A stretch of 64,000 bases of DNA from Erysipelotrichaceae bacterium (lineage in GTDB: Bacteria; Bacillota_I; Bacilli_A; Erysipelotrichales; Erysipelotrichaceae), in contig JAFRIG010000041.1 of assembly GCA_017432895.1 (NCBI GenBank), positions 91,822 to 155,821 of the forward strand, read 5' to 3'. The notes beneath the pieces are model-generated. The model saw only the letters and a program-made list of their open reading frames with translations. It was not told where the DNA came from and ran no database searches. Position 1 is the first letter of the stretch. The number at the start of each line of letters is the position of its first letter. This document shows positions 47,001 to 54,600 of this stretch, one piece after another. The position numbers and the translations under genes were made by a program.

Positions 47001-48457
47001 ATATCGATCGTATATTCCGATCCGTTTGTATACTCTTCAATGCTTCTGAAGAACTTAAGTTCGCCATTATCAAGGATCGCATATGCAGAGCTTTCTTCCT
47101 CAGCAGCCGGTCCTTCATAAGTGCCGTTGGTGATCGTAAGCTCATCAACCGAGAACATCTTCTTTGTATCAGCATCATATGTATAGGAAACCGGTGTTGA
47201 ACCTACAGTAAATGTATATCCGCTTTCAACAGAACCATTTTCATCGGCACCCACGATGAACAGTTTTTCATCAGCGCCGATCGTACCGCTGTCACAATTG
47301 GTAACATCAACAAGGTAGTTGTTGTGGTCATCCATATGCAGGATATTCCACATGTGAGCTCCTGCACCTGTTCCGCCATTCATATGGCCCGAAACGGAAT
47401 ACGCACAGAACTCATCATGATCGAAGTCAGTCAAATCACACAGATACTGGAAAGCTTTGGAATAACCCTCACATACGACATTTGTCGAATCATCTTCATC
47501 GAAGACCCAGATCAACTGCCAGGGATTGCCATAGGCAACATTGTTGTTGACGGCGTCATAGTTGTAACTGACCAGTTCGCAAATCTCGTTCTTGTATCCG
47601 TACAGTTTTTCAAGGTCAGTACTGTTTGCATATTTATCGACGATTTCCTGGGCGTTGTTGATCGAAGTATTGATGGAATCAACGATCGAAGTATCGATAG
47701 TGTAATCTTCGTCTCCGGCAAATTCGGAAGCGACCGTAAAATAAAACGAAAAATCGCCACTGATCGAAGCATATGAACTGCTATAACTGACGCTGGGTAT
47801 TGAAGTCCTAACTCCGATTGTTTTGTCATACCAGTAGAACGCATAAGGATTATCAAACAGCAAGGCATCGATCAGTTCATCCAAATCAAAACCGATCATG
47901 TCATATACCAGCGCAGCATTTTCACTGGTTATGGTATCGACACCTAGTTCGTCAGCCGTCCAGTTTGTCTTTTCCAGGCTTTCTGAACTGATCGTCAAAA
48001 CGGTCGATTCTCTTTGACCATCAGCGACCTCATTGATCTGGTCCATCAGTTCGTTATAAAAGACCTTATTGGCTTTTTTCAGATTCCTGCCTGTCTGCTT
48101 CTTGCTTTGAATCTCGTAGCTATCAAACAGATTGACCGGATCCTCAGACATCTTTTCAAGCTGTCCATAAAGAAGCGTGTTGATATAGCCCTTTAAAAGC
48201 TCATCATTGTCTTGAGATTCGCTGGATCGATAAACTATCTCGATCCCCTCAAGCCATCCATCCGGATCCTCTTCTTGCGTTTCAGCAGGCTCAGTGTCTG
48301 CCGTTTCAGATTCCGGCAGCTCCTGTTGCTGCTCATAGACTTCCTCAATAGACTCGCTTTCAGCGACCTCTTCTGCGCTTATGATATACGGAACATGCGA
48401 AAACAGGCTCGTAAACACAAGCACAAAACAGAGCAACATCGTCATTACTCTTTTCAT
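35057..48457 (-). CDS. Giant secreted mosaic protein: transglutaminase-like, DUF285, 18 HID-like modules, PKD, Ig repeats, InlB repeat (4466 aa)
   Basis: The start is the ATG at 48457 with AAGGGG 7 bases upstream; a TTG six bases before it is not needed. Order of domains: signal peptide (to ~30), Glu-rich linker, transglutaminase-like domain (~270-420; Cys in VVCEGYS ~326, His in AHMWN ~370, Asp in LVDVTNCD ~381), DUF285-type 26-residue repeats (~530-630; FxGCSNLxxLDLSSFDTSxV), about 18 Shr-HID-like modules (~680-2750), a PKD domain (~2800-2885; WDFGDETSEEG, HAYEEVGEYEISLRV), a carboxypeptidase-regulatory-like domain, a Gly/Ser/His-rich linker (~3050), long beta-rich domains, one BIG2 (~3695-3770), a set of YTGxxI/GTAxVTIKGxGNYxG repeats (~3790-4380) and a final InlB repeat ending in YAVWE. 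There is no LPXTG or membrane tail. A very long, flexible surface adhesin is inferred; hemoglobin or heme ligands are suggested only by the HID family. Confidence 0.88.
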   Translation of the reverse strand: MKRVMTMLLCFVLVFTSLFSHVPYIISAEEVAESESIEEVYEQQQELPESETADTEPAETQEEDPDGWLEGIEIVYRSSESQDNDELLKGYINTLLYGQLEKMSEDPVNLFDSYEIQSKKQTGRNLKKANKVFYNELMDQINEVADGQRESTVLTISSESLEKTNWTADELGVDTITSENAALVYDMIGFDLDELIDALLFDNPYAFYWYDKTIGVRTSIPSVSYSSSYASISGDFSFYFTVASEFAGDEDYTIDTSIVDSINTSINNAQEIVDKYANSTDLEKLYGYKNEICELVSYNYDAVNNNVAYGNPWQLIWVFDEDDSTNVVCEGYSKAFQYLCDLTDFDHDEFCAYSVSGHMNGGTGAGAHMWNILHMDDHNNYLVDVTNCDSGTIGADEKLFIVGADENGSVESGYTFTVGSTPVSYTYDADTKKMFSVDELTITNGTYEGPAAEEESSAYAILDNGELKFFRSIEEYTNGSEYTIDIGNDQYTGTVIAGFEDIEEIVFASNSPFYAYRQEITSVSIPSTVTISPLTTRYWFTGCTNLTSVDLSGLDTSKVSEMTGMFQSCSSLESLDLRSFNTANVIAMGSLFSGCSNLVTLDLSSFDTSSVSYMANMFNNTSSLHEVVLGEYFTNWTSDAKLPEGTWANGSYSMDETQLQENYGDNAVAWAGTWIKQDEPAIKTVPELMIVSEEGNVIISGDKDDQDYIGFIEDQVSNENDRLYIVDPELSSSTCFAIYELVNNGDALVDDDHRIVIYQDLLIRYGIVNGVKNFEFVTEGYEDHTVEGVELLNVCQAAPDVTVGFDSDHNLLLYCDDPDWIQSYDNQYSYLSIRTTDYNDGWYFGLTDIGAYANDDYIVIPKDSLISHQIPDDYYHLEVRLYGYGSSVIENVYLSGYGEQFDIRVNQLENGDVHIYSNVDGLIDICKDQEMEVEVLNAKGDYYIGNGHDTDYREMYSNLYYSIETDDDEKEYILLSNDDLMAKHVASGESTIYINGYSSNTINLVACKEVPEGLRAYEDGDELIISGDHEFLQALLARTSRAWGSGNKLIAEYGSHVQFSSGDLIGNKDDSEMGTVFDSISPIVYDEALDVLKISANILQGNYVMNDENTSVNLEANGYETTTIEVEGGITIGCNDEAVYFNIEQNDDGDIIITSENDAWLRNLTVVAERNNAGNSVYGSSMFLSQNDGSSSLSLKNEIYNPAILSNPMVTTSFYYDTDEDGKGYVYVPFEYIKKQGLDEGTIFDSFYVNVLGFTYTDTADMTLTIIKSSDPAPELIEAEELDNGDIKVTASDLAWLEKVATPLLAPNRYNYVLIKPESKSYGFTFSNYLNSSSDALIFNGEYLLIDHKAIRSSQITNGQAEMTFYAEGYKTSDPIEITLAHACSYAPEDVIVTADEYGGLIVSSSDTNWIETMVFGNEEESSYIRRRIMVFDGDGNYAGDLYSGCCDYDFVIGDDHTSFTIPNKMVRDRGISEGVYDLEFYTYGYESTRKESVTINEYVDREVEEIIESTSASQSSESLDLQITSEYSTWLQELAEVLNTGRYMYFDTGSVPFSDDFISFEYEDDVPVGFTISYEALLESHVAVGDLCVTFPATENYPSIMISLADVVSEACQTPPSGLKALETEEGIRLYFDDPGEDELAFLRALLKESQFENNTGKTIHKGSGINVYSEDYSMSYYFDNWINIDPDTGETLGGNSRLLLSEDETYVYIPSEIILRESTLYNTEDTIRFNVEAYGYTRPDYTIEIQGLKYAKQALSDDFSIDVSLDEDMNLIIRSSDQDWLEALGKFTIYDEYEQISEYGSHFAMIRAEEWKYIYFGHDHHTGYNNASENSYELLTDEDSGEKYIFVSRDNLIERFGDVGEIDVVGKKYYFDFSTYGYQNYQSSPEIEGEYVEFSEELVRSVPALLVSENENGDIVIEAEDVDDDYLAYLDSFLNGEKNYLGVDQENSMYVFYPPVAYGYSDFKVEDNKIILENATIIDRNIINGTHTVRIKTVGYVEFAQDVTLTKACKKSPDNITVQVNEDKDLEILSEDTDWLSAMAQGEIQFHSDSYWGYAKKDTMILKEDRVVIGKDRLVELSLPDGDYTITLYPYAYGSLSKTLSLSGYIKDLEAEVSVNGETGDLIITCDDTDFLNALAATNVYELRDNVYYRTHVGGRVELRYYDNGIYSLSNSADYNGEKITYEEYPLELNGNRIVINNFYLLNRTSVPDCDDMTVVLQAPGYEKITISGVVLSGVRDPFVPDDVEITLEENGDLVIDSEYKEWLQAICVPDDDWSDNYITGGFLTFMGDKYVYSVFNHDDEETLMMSYIESEGVVRVFNYGMKYYGLPNGECNLYIHPYKYAQLDYGDITITGGVKEVPENIEISVNNSDDILITSSDPDYLESFISSDQSHVSLFGNDVEYYIAYDRFTLDGDTLVISSDVLAELEVDEGEYTIVLDPFDYVILSQAITLPSYNTQVTEPVSVTALDGSLLIVCNDTDFLNALTTQRIVDGEDVTQKGGIIEVVYDDETVIHIINSYYVQTENTFTYFEVNGNKIQVDNNTMLMLGIMNAQAATINLYAPGYRKVTISDVEIRNAINPDTPDNVKVSVEENGDLVITSDDTAWLQAICEPSVHEDTPIMPGGRIVLSPAEGDGRMLTNTDEEEIYYYDNGKVILPVDKQIELKLYEGTYHLTILPYKYQIFMVDEELVLSEAYHKEPTDVQIELLNSGIVISSNDGRWKNVLRNDARTVIKLKNDDHEYLFDGEDLKVDGDQLILSMSTIRQAKVVGGTYTLYLYPYGYDGSYKSKIVIVDPADLEPTIKVAYAGADVLPVATDIEFEAVIQAADDYIAKWNWDFGDETSEEGKSVLHAYEEVGEYEISLRVTDIYGDSYETSRTVSVVDPEADESQYTIVDFSVLDSEDATVIENATIIINSQDDDESYELLSDEDGNAQAILKNGSYIVTGVAKDHMARTFEMTVEGGHRDQLISLYATSIMSGEITVKEMSREEIIEAGINPDAPGNQQVFEFVTTFTFNAGLAEYEVSYPTYRNGDGEDVGPAKDPIHIAVGSSGGGHSSGGGSHDDEDKAGKTIVTVYPISEKFAMVVYGEAHWLKEMFQVALVVNNDSSVESLKETTAVLQLPEGVSLAEMINEPQSMTSNMGTIAPKGSANTIWYVRGDSEGDYFIGAHVSAKDMYNALIEEEFETTEAIHVYAGSALHLSIILDDVATRGEDYIVRYRLENVSNRSIYNLSFGITGSEQFKVVGYTDQSKQYKEITGEDFGDSFVTYVEELAPNGYIEMNLATTIWFKSQLEYLRFIPKLGDFIDISYYAENISLTQLSESTTSIPYDIYVNRTERETWINHVMDVIAEKYISDLIPQTPGDFIVEVVGETLGLPSWLVDAAETELKLQQGTTEYTMRITIDDGVEGHDYIENDIIRIRSGNEYNYMIDFLNDEFYSINTKDAIIEAKMPGTTTVKIAILDPEGEIFREYTQDVVIEKEEIYDLIAVPYDSSSNTYVVPKTTMSESAEKVKGEVIDALLINPFQSIPTYVEYEVDDGNASDGYTASFFNDDKSGGGALYSETHEDIYVNGYAARMDFSREAWSQIAKASEDEFSISAWKLSEEELSELGKEDEHILKFTVASGDEAITSFDESIEITVPYEINDPDVDGKVYIEHIKGDGRRQVLAAEYDEQDQTATFNTEDLSGYFIVCEGEPEADTLTLDQETMSLFVGDRKKLAVMEGIKVGWSSDNEEVATVDEDGMVIAESKGVAIITATSIRHPDLSASCAVSVAEPIDPYGDILPEDRPADPSLIPAGFWTSELIYDAEDPFKEIRYTGSPITLSFRVYDYNRLLLEGIDYTVKYSNNTKAGTASITITGKGNYTGSLVKTFEILPAKFNDEDTIVILDKDVFIENGKNQKPSVSVVHNGVSLKSKTDYILSYELDGKTSEPGEYTLSITGNGNYEGVINKVYTIYDKDSFIPVSALKVTGIKSYPYTGEEIEQEDIKVLYGKEELVRDVDYTLTYVDNIDTGTAYVVIEGTMNMDTDEGQYSYAGTLTKSFKITQLTLSSKVTEVEGLEEETDFTGEEIKQELLVIHNERVLEEDVDYTLTYKNNIKAGTAAVTIKGMGNYKGSLSKTYKILKVEISSSDIDMNDTYDYTKGGVKPEPAIVVNGRELIANTDYTLTYKNNTKLGTATMTVKGKGSYLGTITKSFEIVERDIGEVNMTVADKVYSAKANGWKSTPVLTDVNGKKLAAGTDYSKTMSYTYVEDTIVIDGSDKAKPEVLRSAGDEVLKNDILPVNTMIEVTVNTEGLKTNNFVGEISEIYRIVAGDVSKATVTVPAQFYTGDPIEPNEDEITVKLGKIYLPSSDFEIESYENNINKGTAYVTIRGIGDYGGTKRVKFTIKQKTMAQTIHFNPNGATSGTMKDMTISKDTRLTKNAFKKTGYTFKGWSTTPDGSVEYENNQLFTYDPMKAGTITTLYAVWE
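36000..37080 (-). repeat. Coding region of tandem YTG/GNYxG Ig-like repeats
   Basis: Within the giant gene, units of about 80-95 codons recur, each ending in a GTAxVTIxGxGNYxGxLxKxFxI block. Copies in the same order occur in the 2344- and 1495-residue protein genes. Confidence 0.75.
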
Positions 48458-48534
48458 ATGCAAACCCCTTTCATTGACATCGGATATAAATGATACTTCT
48501 CAATATCCCAATATATATGCATTTTTACAGATTA

Positions 48535-48543
48535 ATTATAGCA
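48535..48543 (-). promoter_or_regulatory. Extended -10 promoter element of the giant protein gene
   Basis: TGC followed by TATAAT on the minus strand gives an extended -10 box, about 75 bases before the start codon. The -35 region is not recognisable. Confidence 0.45.
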
Positions 48544-48603
48544 AAAAAGCATGCCCGCAAACTAAGCACTGAGTTTATTCCATAAATAGATATGATCAAT
48601 ATC

Positions 48604-51600
48604 CTATTCCCACACAGCAAATAGATGGATTACCAATCCCGCTATATTCTCATCATACGGATACAAGGCCTTATCAACATAATCGACAGTCCCACCTGGT
48701 GTTGTAGACCACCCTTTAAAGGTGAATACACGACCATCAACGACTTTTTTCAAAGTACTTGCCTTCAACGCAGTATCCTTGTAGATCAGCTGATCCTTCA
48801 TTGAACCTGATGTTGCACCCATTGTATTGAACCTGATCGTGATGCCCATTGACTTTTGAACGATCTTGAAACTGATCGTTTTAATGCCGCCATACTTGCC
48901 AACACCTCTTATCGTCACCTTGGCCGTGCCTTTGGCAATATTGTTCTGATAGCCTTCGATGACATAATCTTTTACAGGCTCCAAAGCTTCTTTGCCGATC
49001 TTGACCACAATATCAGATTCCTTCAAAGTGATCGGATTGCCCGTATAGTATTGAGCTTTGACTGAAGTACTCGCCTTGGCAAGGCTTTTTTCCACAATGC
49101 GATATTCACATTTCGTTTCGCCATTGTAGTTACCTTTGCCCATAACCGTAACAACCACAATAGAGCCAGGATCTAGAATGTCGCTCTTGAGGATCGGCGT
49201 ACCAGCTTCCCTTATCGTTCTTGGCCTGCTCTTATCCGAACCGTCTGTGATTTCGGTATCCTTTTTATAGGTGTAAGAGATCGTCTTTTCATAATCTGTA
49301 CCGGCGACCAGCTTTTTGCCATTGGTATCGGTCAAAACCGGTGCTGAAGCAAAGGAATTGACTTTATTAACATAGGCCTTGTCAGCACTGATAATCTTCA
49401 CATCAGAGATATCTCTGGCAACAATAGAAAACTCAGCAGTATAACTACCCTGATAGTTGCCTTTTCCTTTGACGATGACGCTGGCCTTGACATCCTTGTT
49501 GTTGACGGTGAGCTTGCTGTTGTTCTTGTAAGTCAAGGTGTAGTCCGTATTGTAGACAAGCTCGCTGACAGGAAGCGGCTTATTTCCACCCTTTTCATAT
49601 TCATAGGCTGTATTAAAGTCGAACATCGAAGAATCGATCGTGACTTTATTGATCTTGAACGTCTTGTCCGAAGTACCACTGAAACCGCCTATGCCCTTGA
49701 TAGAAACGGTAGCAGTTCCTGCTTTGATATCATTCTTATAGGAAAGCACATAATCCTTTCCTTCAATAAGCTTGATTGTCTCGCCATTCAGCACATACGA
49801 AATACTCATATCGTCCTGTCTGATACTCGTACCCGTATAAGTCTTATCGACAATACCTGTAACACTTGCTTTCTTGATCGGCAAACCGTTGATCTTAAAT
49901 GACTTGCTGATGGATCCTTCGTATGTGTTTATACCCCTGATCACAATATAAGCTGTACCGGCATAGATGTTATTCCTATATAAAGTTTCATAGTGAACAC
50001 CCTCTTCCAAGAGGGTCTTTCCATCCTTGACCTGCATAGATGTCTGGACCAGGGCTTCGCCTGTATAAGTTAAAGCTTTGATACCCGATACCGCGGCTGA
50101 AGAAAGGGAATGAAGTTCCTCACTGTCTTCAATGATCGAATAACTTCTCTCCAGAATGCCATTATAGTTTCCGCAAAATTCAACTGTGATCTTATAGAAT
50201 CCGACTTCTACAGAATCTTCACATGAAACCTTATAATCACTGCCGCTTTTTAACTTGACATCTTCATAAACTACAGAAGAAACAGTCGGCTTCAAAACCT
50301 TGCCGTTATATACGAAAGTATCTTTATTCAAAACGATGATCACATCATCATCTAAAATAGAAAGATCCAGAGCTTCTATCCTGAAAGTTCCTGACAAGGT
50401 GCCCGTGTAGTTTCCTTTACCCGTGATGACATATGAAGCTACGCCTGCTTTGCTGTTATTGGAATACTTGATCCCATAATCCGTACCCTCTTTTAGTAAG
50501 ACGTTGTGATCATAGACCCGCAAAGTCTGGGTATAGGATTTGACTGATGGATCAAAGATGAGATCTTTAGGCTTGGAAGTCCACAAAGAGACAGGGATAT
50601 CTTCTTTTGTCTCAATGCCTTTTTCAATTCTGTCTTCCTCACTGATATCACCAAGATCATCCAGGAAGGACGGAACAACTATTACAACCACATCGCTATA
50701 TTCTTTGCCTTCAAACTCTGCTTTAGCCGTGTAGGTGATCGATCCTTCATTATCAAATGTCGAATCTATCGTCTCAACAGTGATCTGGCCATCCTTCTCA
50801 ACAGTATGATTTTCATCTTTCTTGCATATAAACAAGGCAACAGCGCTGTCGTAATTCTCAGACCACATCCATACCGGTTCATTCCATTCGTGTCCTGTCG
50901 CTTCAACGATCTGCTTTTTGATCTGCGTTTCAAATATATCGCTTTCAAAAACTGCTTTGTATTCGATATATCCATCTTCAAGACAACCAGGATCATTCAC
51001 TTCCAAAGTTGTTTCCACCGTTTCTGATATCACATGTGACGTATCACGTGAACAGATCGCATTTCCTTCCACATTTGAAAGGTCTTCACTCCATTCATAT
51101 GTGATCACATAATCGTGTCCAAGCGGATCGATGTTTTCAATCTTTTCCTGTCTTTCAAATATCGGATTTATGAATGTTGCGATATATTTGTATTCACCAG
51201 CTTCTTCACAGCTTGCTTCTGCAGTTATTTCGATGATCACATCCGTTGTCTCTATATCGATCAAAGTTCCATCGTCATCGCTGAACGCTTGTGCTGTCAC
51301 GCTTTCGTAACCATTCCACGTATACGTGACATAGAAGCTTCCTTCCAATCCGGTATTCAATACTTTGATATCCTGATATTCTACACCGTCAATCTCCACA
51401 GTTGCTGTAAAGACATAAACCTCTTTGCCAAATTCCGTTTTCACTGTTTTATTAAGAGATGCGTTGTATTCTCCTAACAGAGAATCATCTTGCGTATCAT
51501 AAAGAAGAAGTTTTGCCCCACTATAGTCGTCATTCCAGGCCCATGTCTGTCTGCCATGATCTGCGGTCTGATAAATAAGTTCGTTTTCCTGTGCCCACTG

Positions 51601-54600
51601 CCATGCTTTAGAACCGGATACAACGACTAGCTGTGTAAGGTCTCCAAATGCGTTATAGCCGATCCTTTTTACGTTCTCGGACAGTACGATCTGTTTTAAT
51701 GATCCCGCATAGCCATCTCCATCATAATGTGCAAAACATTCTTCGCCAATGATCTCGACACTCTCAGGGATCCTTACGTATGTAAGCCTGTGATTCATAA
51801 ATGTTCCATCAGGAAACTCTTTGATCCCCTCTGGAAGGATGGCAATCTTTGCAAAACATTTGTCAAAAACATGTTTGCCAAGACTTATCTGTTTATCAGG
51901 CAAAACGAGGCCATTGATTCTTTCGTCATTTTCCGAAACGACATCATTATTTGTGATGATCCTTTCTATTGCCGCATTGAAATAGAATGCATAGTCGCCA
52001 ATTTCATTCAAAGAATCAGGAAGCACTATCGACCTCAGTTTTATACATTCATAAAACGCGGAAAAGCCTATCGTTTCAATGCCATTTGGAATATCCAGAT
52101 ACTCTATACATCTGCAAGAATGAAATGATCCATTGCCGATCATCGTCAATGTATCCGGAAGTTGAACTTCTTTTAAAGATATGCATCCGGCAAAAATGAA
52201 ATCAGGAAGTTTTGTTATATCAGATCTGATTTCCACACTTACAAGAGATTCACAATTCGTGAAAACACCATCTCCAAGCTCAATGACCGTATCTGGTATT
52301 GCGATCGATCTGATACCTGATCCAAAGAATGCTTCGTTTTGTATTTTGCCTAACGAATCAGGAAGTTCGATCGCAACAAGACTCGAACAGTCGGCAAAGC
52401 TTCGATAACCGATACTCTCCAAAGTGGAAGGAAGTGATACCTGTTTCAGATTTGTCAGGCCTTTGAATGCGCAATCTCCCAAAGAAGTAACACCTTCTTC
52501 AACAGCTAAAGAAACGATCTCATCTTTTCTTTCATACCAGGGCTGTTTTTCTTCGGATGCATAGTTTGGCATCTCGCCGTTCTTTCCGACAGTAAGCTTA
52601 CCATTTTCATCTATCTGCCAATCAAGATCGAAATATTCTTCAATATCACTGCCATCATAATCATAATGAACAGTGATACCGAATTCTTCGGAATCATCAT
52701 TCGGACAAATGCTTTCCCATTGTTCCTTGCTTCCATAGAAAAAAATATCAGTCAGAGAAAACTCGTCGGTCTTATTCCATTTATTGATATTTCCATCTCC
52801 AAATTCTTCGATTGTTGCAGGAATGACAATATACCGCAAAGCAAAGCATTCAATAAAAAGATTATAAGGGAGATATGTAACTCCTTCCGGTATTTCTATA
52901 TGATCAAGGCTTCGACATCTTTCAAATAATCCGATACCATCCGGGTACATCCTTATCCAATTATCTTTTTCCCATCTCACATTATTTGAAAGCCTGATTG
53001 TTTCCAATGAAGTACATTCATCAAATGCATAAGCAAGGATGTGTTCAACATTGTCGTTCATTGTGATCTCTTTTAGATAAGGATTTCCATAGAAAGCAAA
53101 TTCATAGACCGTCTTAACCTTGTCAGGAATGGCATAAGTCTCATTTTTGCAGCCGCCAAGGTAAGTGATCAGCGAATCACCCTCATAATTGAAAATGGCT
53201 CCGTTTTCGTAAGTGATCGAGGTATTGCCCTCGTCTACTTTCAAAGATTCAATCCCCGTATGGAAAAAGGCTGAAGGATATACCGTTACATTTGCCGGAA
53301 TGATCACCTCTCTGACACCAGAAACGTTTTCAAAAGGGTAGGCATCAATATAGGTTCCATCTTTTATACTGACGGTATCGGCAACTCTTGCCTGGGGATA
53401 TGCACAAAGAATTTCTTTTCCATTATCATGTATGTATAAAGCCCCATCATATACATAGCCATAAGGGCTACCTTCTTCGATTTCAATGCTTTCCAAACCC
53501 GTAATACCATTAAACGAAAGATATGAGAATTTCGTTTTTTTGTTTACATATATAGATTTTATATTGCTGGACATGAATACATTGTTGGGAACTTCTTCTA
53601 TTGAAGAAGGAATACCCATGTGTTCGATCGACTTTGCATACATAAAAGCCTGATCTCCAAATCTGCTTGTTGTTTCAGGGAATTCAATCGAAGATGTTTT
53701 TTGGATATTTGAAAAAGCAACTTCATAGATATACTCTGTTCCTTCAGGAATATGGTAAACATCATTCTCTTTTAAAGGCGGATAACGAAACAATATCTTT
53801 CCATCCTTGGAGAATAAGACACCATCAATATCCTTGATATAAGGGTTATTTTCATCAACAAAGATGTCTTTCAAACAATCAGAATTCACATCCGCAATTC
53901 TTGGAAGATTCATATATTCTATGGTGGAAGGAATATAGATCTCTTCAAGGTCTAATCCTTCATAACTTGTCGTGCCTTTAATATATCTGACCCCTTCGCT
54001 AATATAGAGCGTTTTCAGTCCCTGTTCGATCAAACCAAGATCAACACCGGCAACTTTATAATCGGTGCCATTGAATGTAATCTGAGAAGGAATCGTCAAT
54101 GTTTCGCTATTTCTCCCGGAAAAAATGATTTCAACCTCTCTATGTACTCCGTCATTTCTAACGACGTGGAAGCTTATGTTTTCACCATTAATAGGATAAT
54201 ACTCATCGCAAGGTTTTCCGTATCCTTCAAGCCCTGGGTCTTCTAACTGAGGGTAGCCTTTGATTCCTGCATCGTAGTCTTCTTTGCTTGAATCAGGCAA
54301 CTGATATAAATATAAACTCCCGATATTCTCTTGTGACAACGGAGCGTGATATTCATAGAAAGAATCTCCCTTTAGATGATAGGTATACTTGACACGATAT
54401 GGATAATCAAAACTTCTTTTGTTTCGATCAAGGATCTCTGGAGCATCGGTGATCAATTCACCAAAAAGATTATATCTTAGATCGATATCTGACCATGTAG
54501 GATCGGCCCAATAATACTTGCCATCCTCCATCAGGATCATATTCCAGGCATGCAGTACTGCTTCTCCTTCAACACCGGTATTCCCTGAAGCGCTTCCTAC

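Noticed and set aside
48458..48463. TTG start six bases before the ATG of the giant protein gene
   Set aside because: The ATG at 48457 has correctly spaced AAGGGG; the TTG would lie almost on the ribosome binding site.
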